From Epiperipatus broadwayi (taxonomy: Eukaryota; Onychophora; Udeonychophora; Euonychophora; Peripatidae), in contig JAQFVV010000020.1 in NCBI GenBank assembly GCA_028023455.1, positions 5,809,092 to 5,873,091 of the forward strand: a stretch of 64,000 nt of DNA, in the 5' to 3' direction. How positions within the stretch are numbered: position 1 is the stretch's first letter; each line of letters starts with the position of its first letter. Both the position numbers and the translations under genes were made by a program. The notes beneath the pieces are model-generated. The model made no database searches. It saw only the letters and a program-made list of their open reading frames with translations, and was not told the DNA's origin. Below are positions 1 through 10,845 of the stretch, piece by piece.

Positions 1-11
1 AAAAGCAGCAA

Positions 12-215
12 TTGACTAATAAAATTTATACTGAGACTAGAGAAGTTTTGAAGAAAAGAAGGAATATGAAGATATACAAAAATGATGTATTAAAAAGAAT
101 TGAATATCTCGAATTTTGTAAAATGGTACGGAAAAGAGTTGAAAATGATATAAGAAAGTATAACTGTGAAATAGCAAGGAAAGCTGTAGAAGAAAATAAG
201 TCTCAAAAATGTTAA
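12..215 (+). pseudogene. RTE-like LINE, linker segment upstream of RT
   Basis: An open frame of 67 residues rich in Lys, Arg and Glu, matching in character the charged linker between endonuclease and RT in RTE-type ORF2 proteins (for example KAVEENKS near its end). The same protein continues in another frame from about position 208 (GIGRKF, AIRKKDG, DDIMKLVEDFY) into the RT frame that is open from 298. A one-base indel in the A-run near 205-210 therefore broke an originally single ORF. Confidence 0.6.
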
Positions 216-297
216 ACAACATTTTGGTATTGGTAGGAAATTTATATCTGCAATAAGAAAAAAAGATGGAATTATTACTAAAAAGAGAGATGACATC

Positions 298-1878
298 ATG
301 AAATTGGTAGAAGATTTTTATCAAGAATTATATAGTAATAAAGAACAAGTACCTCCTATATCTATTACATTTTCCGAATTGCCCAGAACTTTAAATGAAG
401 AAGTGAGACATGCAATTAAGTGTATGAAGAAAGGAAAGGCTCCAGGAAATGATGGAATTATAATTGATATATTAAAAGAAGCAGGTGAAGAAATAGAAAC
501 AATTTTAGCAAAGTTATATACCAAATGTCTAAATGATAAAGATGTACCAGAAGATTGGAAGAATGCAGTAATAATATTAATATTTAAAAAAGGTGATAAA
601 GAAGATATTAGAAATTACAGACCTATCAGCCTTTTATCAGTTTTATATAAAAATTTTACTAAGATAATTATAACTCGTCTACAGAGAACTTTGGATTTCC
701 ACCAACCAAGAGAACAAGCTGGATTTAAAAGTGGTTTTAGTACAATAGATCATATCCAGGTATTGAGAGAAGTCATAGAAAGGACAAACGAATATGAGTT
801 GTCATTATGTTTTGGATTTGTAGATTATGAAAAGGCATTCGATTCTATACACATTTCTTCAGTGATTAAAGCATTGGATCATCAAGGTATAGATCCAGGA
901 TATTGTCATATTTTAAAGAATATTTATAAAAATGCAACAGCAACAATTAGATTACATAATGATACTGGAAAAATCAACATTGAGAAAGGTATAAGACAAG
1001 GTGACTCCATATCTCCAAAACTTTTTACAGCAGTGCTGCAAGAAGTATTTTGTGGATTAAAATGGGAAACTAAAGGAGTGAAAGTAAATGGAGAGTATTT
1101 AAGTCATTTAGATTTCGCAGATGATGTAGTTGTTTTTGAAAATAATGCTTCAGAGCTACAGAAAATGTTGCAGGAGTTAGCAGATGAAAGTAGAAAAGTA
1201 GGACTAAAGATAAATGTTAAAAAGACTAAAGTAATGTTTAATCGATTTGCTCAAAATATGAAAATAAAGATTGATTATGAAGAATTAGAAGAAGTTAACA
1301 GTTACAAATACCTTGGTCAGATTATTAATACAGATGGAAACATAATGGAGGAAATTAATCATAGAATTAAACTTGGTTGGAGTGCTTTTGGTAGAAATAA
1401 CTTGATACTAAAAGGAAATATGTCTATGTGTTTGAAAAGGATGGTTTTTAACAAATGTGTTTTACCAGTTCTTACTTATGGATCTGAGACTTGGACACTT
1501 AATAGAAGAGCAATACAGAGACTTCAGACCAGTGAAAGGAGTATGGAGAGATGCATGTTGGGAGTAACAAGAAGAGATCGAAAACGCAATGTATGGGTGA
1601 GACAACAAACAGGTGTTACTGACCTTATTGAAAAAATTAAAAGATTGAAATGGAGTTGGGCTGGACATATTGCTAGAAGAGATGATAATAGATGGACAAT
1701 TGAAATTTTAAACTGGATTCCAAGAGATTGTAAAAGACCCAGAAAGAGACCACGTGTGAGATGGATGGATGAAATAAGAAAATGTGCAGGGGTGTTGTGG
1801 AGAAGAGAAGCTAAAGATCGGAGAAGATGGATTAAACTTGGAGAGACCTTCATCCTGCAGTGGATTGATAATGGTTGA
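298..1878 (+). CDS. RTE-like reverse transcriptase (C-terminal 526 residues)
   Basis: LINE reverse transcriptase, which copies the element's RNA at a nicked target. Visible RT motifs: GKAPGNDGI near residue 46, NYRPISLLSV near 106, FVDYEKAFDS at 174-183 with the first catalytic Asp, GIRQGDSISP near 231, and FADDVVVF at 273-280 with the catalytic Asp pair. The C-terminal region has the LKWSWAGHIARRDD and RPRVRWMDEI blocks typical of the RTE group. The Met at 298 is internal to the original ORF, since the protein reads upstream with a frameshift near 208. All RT catalytic positions look intact, but the element is broken by that frameshift and endonuclease is not visible. Confidence 0.85.
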   Translation: MKLVEDFYQELYSNKEQVPPISITFSELPRTLNEEVRHAIKCMKKGKAPGNDGIIIDILKEAGEEIETILAKLYTKCLNDKDVPEDWKNAVIILIFKKGDKEDIRNYRPISLLSVLYKNFTKIIITRLQRTLDFHQPREQAGFKSGFSTIDHIQVLREVIERTNEYELSLCFGFVDYEKAFDSIHISSVIKALDHQGIDPGYCHILKNIYKNATATIRLHNDTGKINIEKGIRQGDSISPKLFTAVLQEVFCGLKWETKGVKVNGEYLSHLDFADDVVVFENNASELQKMLQELADESRKVGLKINVKKTKVMFNRFAQNMKIKIDYEELEEVNSYKYLGQIINTDGNIMEEINHRIKLGWSAFGRNNLILKGNMSMCLKRMVFNKCVLPVLTYGSETWTLNRRAIQRLQTSERSMERCMLGVTRRDRKRNVWVRQQTGVTDLIEKIKRLKWSWAGHIARRDDNRWTIEILNWIPRDCKRPRKRPRVRWMDEIRKCAGVLWRREAKDRRRWIKLGETFILQWIDNG

Positions 1879-1895
1879 TGATGATGATGATATAT

Positions 1896-2604
1896 ATAAA
1901 TAACTAGCAAATAAATTGTTTCAAACTATAAACTACCCCGCACATATAAAACTCCAGAAGTGATAATCTTTCTAAAAATAATTAATATTAATGTACCTCT
2001 TTGTTAAATAGCAAAGGATATATAAAATGATTATTGCTTATTAATTCCCAAAGGTTTAAAAATAAGCAAAATTTATCTCTACCATATGAAATTTAATATT
2101 TGACTATATTGAAGGGGGATATCTTTACATTTGGGGTTGTTTTAAGTTTACCCTGAATTATATAATTTGTTACCTTTACAATATCTACAAGTTCCAAAAA
2201 AGCATGCTTAAGTGGTCATGTAATGTTAGTTTGCTATCAAACAAAAGCATTCATTGATGTTTATTTAGAAAGTTTATAACTTCTGTATAAGAATATATAT
2301 TTAAAGTTTAAAAGGAAAAGTAGAAATGAACACAGATAAAATTTATGTATATAATTATTTAAAATAAACTCTCCAGTAACTGAAGTATTAATTAAGTAAT
2401 AATATTTAATATTTTTAAAATACTAGAAATAATTTTAACAAAAATCTAAGTTTTTAATATTATCTAATATTAAATATTAATATTAAATAATATTATCTAA
2501 TATTAAATATTAATATTAAATATTATTAATATTATTTCCTCTGTAAATGCACATTAATTATTGAGTTAATTCTGTAATTTCTTTTTATTTAAAAGATTAA
2601 AAAA
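1896..2604. other. AT-rich intergenic, no gene seen
   Basis: No coding signal. Positions 2455-2530 contain overlapping ATTAATATTAAATATT units that make small self-complementary stretches. Confidence 0.6.
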
Positions 2605-2617
2605 TAATGTATTTAAT
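2605..2617. repeat. Target-site duplication, left (13 bp)
   Basis: TAATGTATTTAAT occurs here and again at 3687-3699, exactly bracketing the inverted-repeat element 2618-3686. It marks the element as an insertion. Confidence 0.75.
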
Positions 2618-2716
2618 ATATAGGGTATATGAGCACAGACTTTCACATGGCCCACCACTCTCCACACTATCTCGTAACACTGATACACTTGAACACATAT
2701 ATGTTGAAAAGATAAA

Positions 2717-2773
2717 TAATCACCAATACACGTATTTCATGCTAAACCAGCAATCATCAGTTGGTCCAGATTA
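2717..2773 (-). ncRNA. Hammerhead ribozyme motif, type I (family 2, copy K)
   Basis: Minus strand, in order: helix Ia TAATC (2769-2773), internal loop, helix Ib CCAA (2761-2764), CTGATGA (2754-2760), stem-loop II with TGCT/AGCA, GAAA (2735-2738), minimal helix III, GTA cleavage triplet with the cut predicted between 2727 and 2726, then TTGG (2723-2726) and GATTA (2717-2721) closing helix I. Both conserved core strands are intact. The pair next to the core in helix II is T-T here, which should weaken activity. Fold drawn by eye. Confidence 0.7.
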
Positions 2774-3484
2774 CCATCTCTACACATATATGCTACAAGT
2801 GCTCAGATATATATTAAGATAGCAAATCCTCCTACTTTAATGGACAGGCTTCAATCCACTCCACACTGCAACTCTTCAACCGTCCATCCAATTGAAAATC
2901 TGATGATGGAACGTTCAAAGGCCACCCTGAGGCCAAGATTAATGTCACACCCATGTTGACCTAAGGTCAATCTGACCCCACATGTACAGGACATAATCCA
3001 TTAAATACATATGCAAGGGATAGGCAGACATCTCTAATATGTAATAGCTGAAATACACAGGCTTATATATACCTGTGTCTATATATGTAATAGACAGGGT
3101 ATGAGCACAGACTTTCACATGACCCACCACTCTCCACACTATCTCATAACACTGATACACTTGAACACATATATGATGAAAAGATAAATAATCACCAATA
3201 TACGCCTGTGTATTTCTGTTATTACATAGTAGAGATGTCTGCCCATCCTTTGTATTAAATGGATTATGTCCTGTGTATGAGGGGTCAGATTGACCTTTGG
3301 TCAACATGGGTGTGACAAGAATCTCGGCCTTAGGGTGGCTTTTGAGCATTCCATCATCAGATTTTCAATTGGATGGATGGTTGAAGAGTTGGAGTGTGGA
3401 GTAGATTGAAGCCTGTCCATTAAAGTATGAGGAATGACTATCTTAATATACATCTGAGCACTTATAGCATATGTGTGGAGATGG

Positions 3485-3541
3485 TAATCTGGACCAAAAG
3501 ATGATTGCTGGTTTAGCACGAAATACGTATATTGGTGATTA
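3485..3541 (+). ncRNA. Hammerhead ribozyme relic (family 2, copy L)
   Basis: The inverted partner of the 2717-2773 motif. Helix I strands TAATC/GATTA and CCAA/TTGG are kept, as are stem-loop II and GAAA (3520-3523). The first core strand reads AAGATGA instead of CTGATGA, losing two essential core bases, so it should be inactive. Confidence 0.6.
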
Positions 3542-3686
3542 TTTATCTTTTCATCATATATGTGTTCAAGTGTATCAGTGTTATGAGATAGTGTGGAGAG
3601 TGGTGGGTCGTGTGAAAGTCTGTGCTCATATACCCTATATATTACATATATAAACACATGTATATAATAAGCCTGTGTGTTTCAGT

Positions 3687-3699
3687 TAATGTATTTAAT
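3687..3699. repeat. Target-site duplication, right (13 bp)
   Basis: TAATGTATTTAAT, identical to 2605-2617. Confidence 0.75.
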
Positions 3700-5576
3700 T
3701 AAAATATATTCCATTTTGACAAATACAAATTAAAAAAACAGTCCAATGATAATTGGTGATTTCTTATTTTTATTAATCAAAAGGGAAAGATTTATAGTTG
3801 ATCAACCTGTTTACAAATCCCTTTATATCTGTATAAGCAGTGGGATCAGATTTAAAAAAACCAAATGTTTCTAGTGTCAATATTGGTCAAGTTTGAACTT
3901 CTGGAGAAGTAGAATAGGACAGCTTCTCCATGTTTTCATAGATCAATATTTGGAAAGTAGATCACTTGCATAGACGAAATTCAGAAATTATAGAAGCTGA
4001 GCTGAATTGAGGACTATCACAATGACATATCACACAGACAGTCTATATAAGAGGCCCATCCTATTAGTCTTGAGACTTCATGCAATACATTATACCTATG
4101 CTACTTTATATTTAAGTGGAAACACTAATATAAAATTTTTAATGTTATTCATATATGCATAAACTACCCATGCATGAAATCTATTTCACAAATGAATGTA
4201 TGGAAGCACCGTTATTTGATTTTAATATGTGTTTACTTTTAAAAGAAAGATGAACATTTTTATGATAACTGAAAGTAAAACACTGTTGAATAAATTATTC
4301 AACTATCCCGTTTAAAGTTTCTAGAGATTAGAAACTCTTAGATATATTTTCATAAAATTTTGTTATGTACTTATAAAAGTCTTCTTTTAGAGTTAGAAAA
4401 ATATAATGGAATTGCTAAATGGGTTTTTAAGGGCAGATAGAACTCTAGATTTTAAGTAGATCAGATATTGCAATTCAAATAATCCTTTTTATAGTCTTTT
4501 TTAGCAAAAACTTATTATTACTATTATTACAGTAAAGGAAAGGAAGAAGAAAAGTGTTTAGAAGAATTATATATATCAGATATTGTTAAAAATAATTTAA
4601 GTGCAAATTAAAAAAATAATTGAAATACTTTATAATAGAATACTCATATGTAATAAATATAGCTTTACTTCTCACTATATGTAAAATATATAATTGTTAA
4701 TTAGAGAAGATATTAATTAGTATTAAAGTTTATCGGCTTAACGTTTTCGAGGATCCATGCCTCATATTCATAGCCTTCATAAAATGTATAATAAAATATG
4801 CAAATACAAATATTCAAATAAGCTAGTATTACATAGCCCATTTCTTCGAGATCTCGAAGCAAGTATCCTTTCTATTAATGGCATGGATGTTTCCATTGAT
4901 GTAAAATGCCTCCTTTATTTTTCTTTTGTGATCATATGTGTGCATATTGTGTATAGATTTAACATTTAATCATTCATTATTTATATATTAAAATTGAATA
5001 ATATTTACTGTTTTATCGATGAGTGGATATTTTATATTATTAATGATGCAGATGTATGACTATATATATATGTGTGATTATTCAACAAGGTTGCAGGGGT
5101 GGAGGGTACAAAGGTGCTTCATGACTGGAGCAGCAAGAGACCAATATAATTAATAAAATTTATATGTAATTAAAATGCTTTATATTTTCAAATCATTTCA
5201 TTGTTAGAAATATATTCTGAGTACAAATATTTTTTATTTAAATATGAGGAATATTTCTTTACTTAAACTTATTTGTGACAATTACCCAGGCTTCAAATTT
5301 CTAGGCACAAACTCAAAATATACTACATATATACTCTTATCATTATGCTAAATTGAACAGACTGATATTTTGTTGTGATAATTAATAAACTTAATATGTA
5401 AATGTTTAGATTTCTAAATCACTTTATTCATAGAAACACATCCTGATTGTAAATATTTATTATTTAAACATAAGAAAAATATATCTTTATTTAAACTTAT
5501 TGTGGAAGTTGTTCTAGACTCAAAATTATTTCATATATAATCTACCATTTCAACAGGCCACTGCCCTTTTGTCACT
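3700..5576. other. AT-rich intergenic, no gene seen
   Basis: No recognisable gene. A TATA-like TATATAAG at 4044-4051 is followed by less AT-rich sequence, but nothing downstream looks like an exon. Confidence 0.5.
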
Positions 5577-5790
5577 ATAGTTAATAAAGTTTCAAAGAAA
5601 TCAAATCATGTCACATGACCTAATTTAATAAGCTTGTATTACAAATGTTATATATAGAGCTCACAATGCTTGAATATCCTAGCACCTCATTGAGGAAGCC
5701 AGTAGCAGAAACTGGTCTGGGGGGGGGGGATTCTTTGCAAAGATTGTTAAGAGCTTATTTGCGAGCTCTATATATAATATTAGTAAAATT
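5577..5790 (+). mobile_element. Short hammerhead-type element (family 3, copy A)
   Basis: Begins with a segment also found at 25165 and 22230 (AATCAAGTCACATGACC-like), followed by a hammerhead-like core. The core is bracketed by an inverted repeat: TATATAGAGCTC at 5651-5662 and GAGCTCTATATA at 5763-5774. No coding potential. Ends are approximate. Confidence 0.5.
5685..5722 (+). ncRNA. Degenerate hammerhead motif (family 3, copy A)
   Basis: CCTCA (5685-5689), TTGAGGA in place of CTGATGA, a short stem-loop, GAAA (5708-5711), CTG, GTC (5715-5717), then TGGGG closing helix I. Two core substitutions predict loss of activity. It runs straight into a run of 11 G. Confidence 0.5.
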
Positions 5791-6635
5791 TATATATAAA
5801 TAAAAGTGTTTAGATTTTCCAAGCATTTTTATTTAAATATCTTAATTTATGTAAAAAGTGATAGTATTAATAATTTGCTTAAAAATAAAATATTTTTAAA
5901 ATATTGCCTCATAATTACTGTAATTCTGCATGTGATGAAGTTAATAAAAAAGTCTCAAATGTGTGTGTGTATATATACAACATTCATTTCTTGTCCTCAT
6001 TCTTCCCACTTTTAAAGAAAATTTTAATAATAATATTTTCTCTCATTGCATTACTTATTATTTTCTATAGCAATGAAATAAAAAATATATTAGATTACAT
6101 AATTATTAAAAACATTGATTTATATAAAATACATTAAACTTCTCTTCTTATTTAAAAATAATATTACAACATTTTGGATGCTATTTAATTGACCAATATC
6201 TTAAAAGTATCCATCGGAATGAAATATGGGAAATTATCACATGAAAATTCACTAAAGAAAAATAACTTTCACAGCTTAATATTTTTGCAATTTTTAGATA
6301 TATATTTTTAAAGTATTGGTACTAATTGGTATTCCAGGCCAACCACTTAGTGGCATTGTTTTTTTGCTAAAAACACAATTATATCGATCCAGGGATGACT
6401 ATGTTTAAATTATTTTTACATTTTCTCCGACTTTTATTAAAATATTTTTACATTTTCTCCACTTTTTTAAAACTATTTTTATATTTGATATGACTTTTTT
6501 ACTAATATTTTGACATTTGGTACAACTTTTTTTTTACCAATATTTTGACATTCTTGAAAATAATTTATGATACAAGATTTTATTCAAATATTTGTACTTT
6601 TTCTTTTCAAAGATGGCAAAATTGACATCAAGTAA
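5791..6635. other. AT-rich intergenic, no gene seen
   Basis: Long T and A runs, no supported ORF. Two short ORFs near 5806-6137 have the composition of random AT-rich sequence. Confidence 0.5.
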
Positions 6636-7040
6636 TACAAATAAAGCCAACAAAAAAATTGCCGTATAGTCACTATATTTCAAAAACAAAAAAAGAAAAC
6701 AAAAGTTGAAAAAGTCAAAAGTTTTAATCTTAATTTAACTTTTTTACGAGGAAATAGGGAGAAATAATTTGCTGTCACTGAGACAAAAGTTATTTTGGGT
6801 TTGTTTTTATTTTTAAAAAAAGGTAAAACAAAATTGGTTTTAAAAATAAAAGTTTTAGTATATTAGCAGTATACAAATAAAGCTGAAACAAAAATCGGCG
6901 TATAGTCAAAAAAAAGGTCACCATATTTTTTTTTTAAAGAAAAAAAAAACCAAAGTTGAAAAACTCAAAAGTGTTGATCTTATTTTAATGTTTTTTTGGG
7001 AGGTGGGGGTGGTTGACAAATAATTTGTCATCACTAATCA
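6636..7040 (+). repeat. Diverged tandem duplication, period about 236 bp
   Basis: The segment from TACAAATAAAGC at about 6636 to the AATAATTTG block near 6765 recurs from 6872 to about 7040, with the same order of landmarks (GTATAGTCA, AAGTTGAAAAA, TCAAAAGT, AATAATTTG). Function unknown. Confidence 0.5.
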
Positions 7041-7221
7041 AACCAAGTTTATGATTTCCAAAACTATGTGCAACCTCAGACATTTTATTTGTCTTGTAAT
7101 TTACATAGCTTTTCGCAATGAGTTCTGGGAAAAGGTGCTTAACCATGACCTTTTGCAATTTTTTCCACCTTCCAAAATTTGTGGGGAAGTCCAGTGATGG
7201 TATTACAATTATTAGTATCAA
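6985..7221 (-). pseudogene. Unrecognised ORF fragment, 78 residues
   Basis: Minus-strand open frame with a mixed composition unlike the low-complexity ORFs around it (for example GRWKKLQKVMVKHLFPEL, HSFGNHKLGLISDDKL). It could be a decayed transposon protein or chance. I recognise no domain, and its end overlaps the 236-bp tandem duplication, which argues against a conserved host exon. Confidence 0.2.
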
Positions 7222-7409
7222 ATACTACATCGGGTAGGGAGTAAGACCTGTAATTAATATACATATTACAACAGTTATGGCAACTTGAATTCACTACACC
7301 CTCACATCATATAATAGTGATCTGTTAAGTGTGTGTATTTGCATAGTGTCATGAAGTACATTAGTGGGCCATAATATTTGTGTGCAATGCCATATACATG
7401 CCATAAGTT

Positions 7410-7472
7410 TCTCTGCAAAATCACAGAAATATTGGGCCATGTAAATGGCATATTTCTGGGTTTTAGCAGAGA
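7410..7472. repeat. Imperfect 23-bp inverted repeat (hairpin)
   Basis: Arms 7410-7432 and 7450-7472 (TCTCTGC...AGAAATAT and its complement) around a 17-nt loop, with about four mismatches. Could be the core of a small foldback element. Confidence 0.5.
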
Positions 7473-7590
7473 AATATTGCCACCAAGCAGCTGGCCTAGT
7501 GCACTGATTAGTACCAAAGTATTCCATCAGAAAATTCTTTGTTTCTACATTTTTTATTTTTTATACTTTAGTATAATCACTTTAAAATGA

Positions 7591-9159
7591 GTTACTTTAA
7601 CTTTAATAAAGACTTATATATAATTGATTAAAATACTTTATTCCAAATTGAGACTCTGACATGATTGTCCTTTAAACAAATCCATCAATGATTCAACAAA
7701 GTTTTTCCACATTTTTCCAAAGGTTTATAGGGGAATTTATTGTCCAACTGTGAACTTATCTGTGGTTTTTCTTTTGTAAGTTTATCTTTGTGGGAGATAT
7801 ACATTTCACATATGACAAATTATATAAGGATATTATTTTGAGAACAAAAATAATAATGGTAATTCCTTTTTTCATAATCATAGAATTTATTTCTAAATTC
7901 TTTTCTAACTTTATACTTGATTCCAAATACCAGATACTTTTAGTATTACATAATAACTTAGCAGATTTTGTTGTACAGTCATTCTAGAAGATTTCTGACA
8001 CTTAACCAATCATAGCTCTCGATACTTCAGCTAATTATGTTTGCAAAATTTTAAGCTTAGTTATAACTTATATTTTAAGGGAGGAAAAAAAAATTTAAAA
8101 ATAACTGAGTTTTACAAATCCATTGTACTAAAAAAAATAAAATTGATATTATGATTTTTGTTTGTATTTATTGTAAAATAAGTAGAGATTTACAAATATA
8201 ATTAATCCAATATATAACTCTCAACCTCCCCCTACACACACACAGACAAAAGAACATCCATATTGTTAAATAGCTAAAATATCAGATAATGTGAGTTGAA
8301 TGCTGGGAGATTAAAGAAAACAATTCTTAGTTTTAGATTAATTATTGTTTGGATTAATTTGAGGTGTTATATTTTGTATATATGCATACTTAACCATTAT
8401 CTCTTTTTGGATAAATTCTTTCTTTAAAATTAAAAACAAACATCAATTTGATAAGAATGTGTACTGTTTTAATATACTATATATAAATATATGTGAACAC
8501 ACATATTAAAACTATGCATGAAATCATAAAGTAATGATTAACATATTAATTTATCATGCATTTGGATTAGGTTTTTCTCCAGAGTTAAATTGCATTTTTT
8601 TTTTACTATCTAGAGAATTCTTATGTAAACTTGCAGTGTTTTACACAATTGATTTATAGACTGACCAGTCATAGACACTGGGCAATGAATAAGTATCTAA
8701 ATATAGTTTTATTCGATGATTATGCAGTCTTGTCTTAATGTAAACATACTGTCACAAATCATTTTGAATAAAAGATACTTAAGTGAGACATGTTTAACTT
8801 CTGATGTTAGTTTAGCTATTTTTTCAATCACCTGCAAAGATGTGTAAAATAATGTGCTCTTATCTGCAGTAAAACATTATATATATTTAAATTCAGAACT
8901 ATAATTATAATGAAATGAGTACTGCATTGGTTCTGTAAATATATTGTTTATAAAAGCAAATTATATAAACTGCTTAACAAATAATTAACCTTTCTTAGAA
9001 ACTTTAAACAGATTGCATGAAACCACAACTCTGTCCATATCTTGTCTTATGTATTATTTTTCAGTATTCATTTAGAATTATTGACGTTTTTTTATATAAA
9101 ACGCAAAAAGCATCTTAGTTTCAGCATTTTTATTTTATTTTACACTTTATTTAAGCATA
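7591..9159. other. AT-rich intergenic, no gene seen
   Basis: No supported coding sequence or recognised repeat. Short ORFs here have no recognisable features. Confidence 0.5.
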
Positions 9160-9164
9160 ATAAG

Positions 9165-9886
9165 TGTTATATCTGCACTTACAACTGTGCCAATGTTATA
9201 TCTGCAAGTCATACTGTGCGGTCAGCAAATAATGTTATACAATTCCCACACTGTTCTTTTCCAACAAGTGCTCTCCAACAAATCGGTCTGCAATGAATGC
9301 TCTCCAACGAATTGGTCTGCAATGAATGCTCTCCAATGAATTGGTTTGCAATGAATGCTCTCCAATGAATTGGTCTGCAATCTCTCTGCTGAATTGGTCT
9401 GCAATGAATGCTCTCCAACAAATTGGTCTGCAATGAAATGTTCTCCGACAAATTGGTCTGCAACGAAGCTCTCCAACGAATGGTCTGAATATCTCTGCTG
9501 TGGTCTCTTTCAGCTACACCCGTGAACTACATTTCCACTGGGTGCTGGTTATTAACCACAAGCACTAACGCGAGATATCTCTACTTTAATACTGCTTACT
9601 TAAGACTGCGTGACTGCTCTCTACTACACTGCGTAGTTATTACCCAGTCTTCTTATCACTCTCTGACAACTGCAACAATCAATCAATACACTGACCAATA
9701 AGGTAACATCTCTTATCTAGAAATATTTGCAATCAGAAAATATTTCTTGGAATTATCGATCGCCATTACATCAATGTACTAATTAAATTCCTCAGCTATC
9801 AGAGCACGATCTAAAAACAACCTCTCAAATAAATTCTAGTTTTTCTGGAGTGCACAAAAATGTCTGCCATTTTTACAAACACTACA
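9165..9886. repeat. Long terminal repeat 1 of element 1 (722 bp)
   Basis: Direct repeat of 10235-10845. It is longer by about 111 bp, matching about four extra 29-bp minisatellite units (eight here, four in the other LTR). Confidence 0.65.
9265..9490. repeat. 29-bp minisatellite inside LTR
   Basis: About eight units of a 29-bp repeat built on TGCTCTCCAACGAATTGG plus TCTGCAATGAA, with single-base variants and some shortened units. The same array with about four units lies in the second LTR at about 10335-10445. Apparent ORFs here are by-products of the repeat. Confidence 0.85.
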
Positions 9887-10234
9887 CTCCTCCCTCCACT
9901 CCAGAAAAACCCTTGTTGCTATTCCTTGGTGTTGTTTTTCTCTTGCTACTTTCCTGTTATTTCACTCAGAAATATACAATTTAACTGCTGCTGAAACTTT
10001 TTTGCCAATTACATTCAATAGTGACTGTGCAAGTGTGGTAAACTCAGATTCTGATGTTAACTGCACAAACATTTTATTTCCAAACTTTCACCGATGTTTC
10101 ATCATGTAAACTTGCAACGAAAACTTTAGCCATTGACTTCCGTTATTAACGTTACTAACTGGGATTTCCATTTTCACCAGGTTTCTCCGTCTAACTTATT
10201 TGCTACTTACAGGTTCCAAATGTGACTGCACCAA
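9887..10234. other. Interior of LTR element 1, non-coding
   Basis: 348 bp without an ORF. CACTCCAGAAAAAC near 9897 is the reverse complement of GTTTTTCTGGAGTG at the 3' end of LTR 1, so the junction can form a hairpin. Confidence 0.5.
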
Positions 10235-10845
10235 TGTTATATCCGCAATTACAACTGTGCCAATGTTACATCTGCAAGTCATACTGTGCGGTCAGCAAAT
10301 AACGTTATACAATTCCCACGCTGTTCTTTTCCAATGAGTGCTCTCCAATGAATCGGTCTGCAATGAATGCTCTCCAACAAACTGGTCTGCAATGAAATGC
10401 TCTTCAAAGAATTGGTCTGCAACGAAGCTCTCCAACGAATGCTCTGAATATCTCCATTGTGGTCTCTTTCAACTACACCTGTGATCTACATTTTCATTGG
10501 GTGCTGGTTATTAACTGCAAGCACTAACGTGAGATATCTCTACTTTAATACTGCTTACTCAATACTGCGTGATTGCTCTCTACTACACTGCGTAGTTATT
10601 ACCCAGCCTTCTTATCATTTTCTGACAACTGCAACAATCAATCAATACACTGACCAATAAGGTAACATCTCTTATCTAGAAATATTTGCAATCAGCAAAT
10701 ATTTCTTGGAATTGTCGATCGCCATTACGTCAATGTACTAATTAAATTCCTCAGCTATCAGAGCGCGATCTAAAAACAACCTCTCGAATAAATTCTAGTT
10801 TTTCTGGAGTGCACAAAAATGTCTGCCATTTTTACAAACACTACA
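10235..10845. repeat. Long terminal repeat 2 of element 1 (611 bp)
   Basis: Second direct repeat, TG...CA ends, followed by the ATAAG duplication at 10846-10850. High identity to 9165-9886 outside the minisatellite. Confidence 0.65.

Larger units (their letters stand above)
1..1895 (+). mobile_element. RTE-like non-LTR retrotransposon, 5' end outside window
   Basis: The 3' part of a LINE, continuing to the left of the window. It holds the linker between endonuclease and reverse transcriptase, the RT domain and the C-terminal region, and ends in a short (TGA)n run at 1876-1890, a tail style usual in RTE-type elements. Related copies with the same 3' end lie at 13754-14948 (minus), 15441-15800 (plus) and 56258-56322 (plus). 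The endonuclease domain is not in view. Confidence 0.85.
2618..3686. mobile_element. Hammerhead-bearing inverted-repeat retroposon (family 2)
   Basis: Two arms of about 450 bp in opposite orientation (about 2618-3062 and 3204-3650), separated by a partial extra copy in the left-arm orientation (3063-3203). Flanked by a 13-bp TSD. On the minus strand the left part reads as a head-to-tail array: a partial copy start at 3198, one full unit, then a second partial copy after the ribozyme at 2727. The two equivalent cleavage points are 472 nt apart. No protein is encoded; the ORFs here are unconvincing. Best reading: a Penelope-pLTR-like or retrozyme-like non-autonomous retroelement. Related fragments lie at 16688-17000 and 18287-18627. 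Confidence 0.75.
9165..10845. mobile_element. Small non-autonomous LTR retrotransposon (TRIM-like), element 1
   Basis: Two direct terminal repeats, 9165-9886 and 10235-10845, each starting TGTTATATC and ending CACTACA (TG...CA), around a 348-bp interior without ORF. The whole is flanked by a 5-bp duplication, ATAAG (9160-9164 and 10846-10850). These are LTR-element hallmarks. A clear tRNA primer site or polypurine tract is not visible, so a segmental duplication is not fully excluded. Both repeats carry a minisatellite of different copy number. Confidence 0.65.

Noticed and set aside
1462-1910. Minus-strand ORFs over the RTE element (also 13797-14117 plus)
   Set aside because: Antisense shadows of the RT C-terminal region.
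3354-3360. Second CTGATGA (minus) in family 2, in AATCTGATGATGG
   Set aside because: No GAAA or cleavage triplet in a suitable position, and no helix I partner; not a second hammerhead.
3301-3657. 118- and 134-residue ORFs in the 2.6-3.7 kb element
   Set aside because: They run across the inverted-repeat arms on both strands and read the ribozyme region; no protein motif.
4044-4051. TATA box with downstream gene
   Set aside because: No exon-like sequence, donor site or ORF follows.
9042-9476. Three 84-residue ORFs, two of them repetitive
   Set aside because: They translate the LTR and its 29-bp minisatellite in different frames; repeat artefact.
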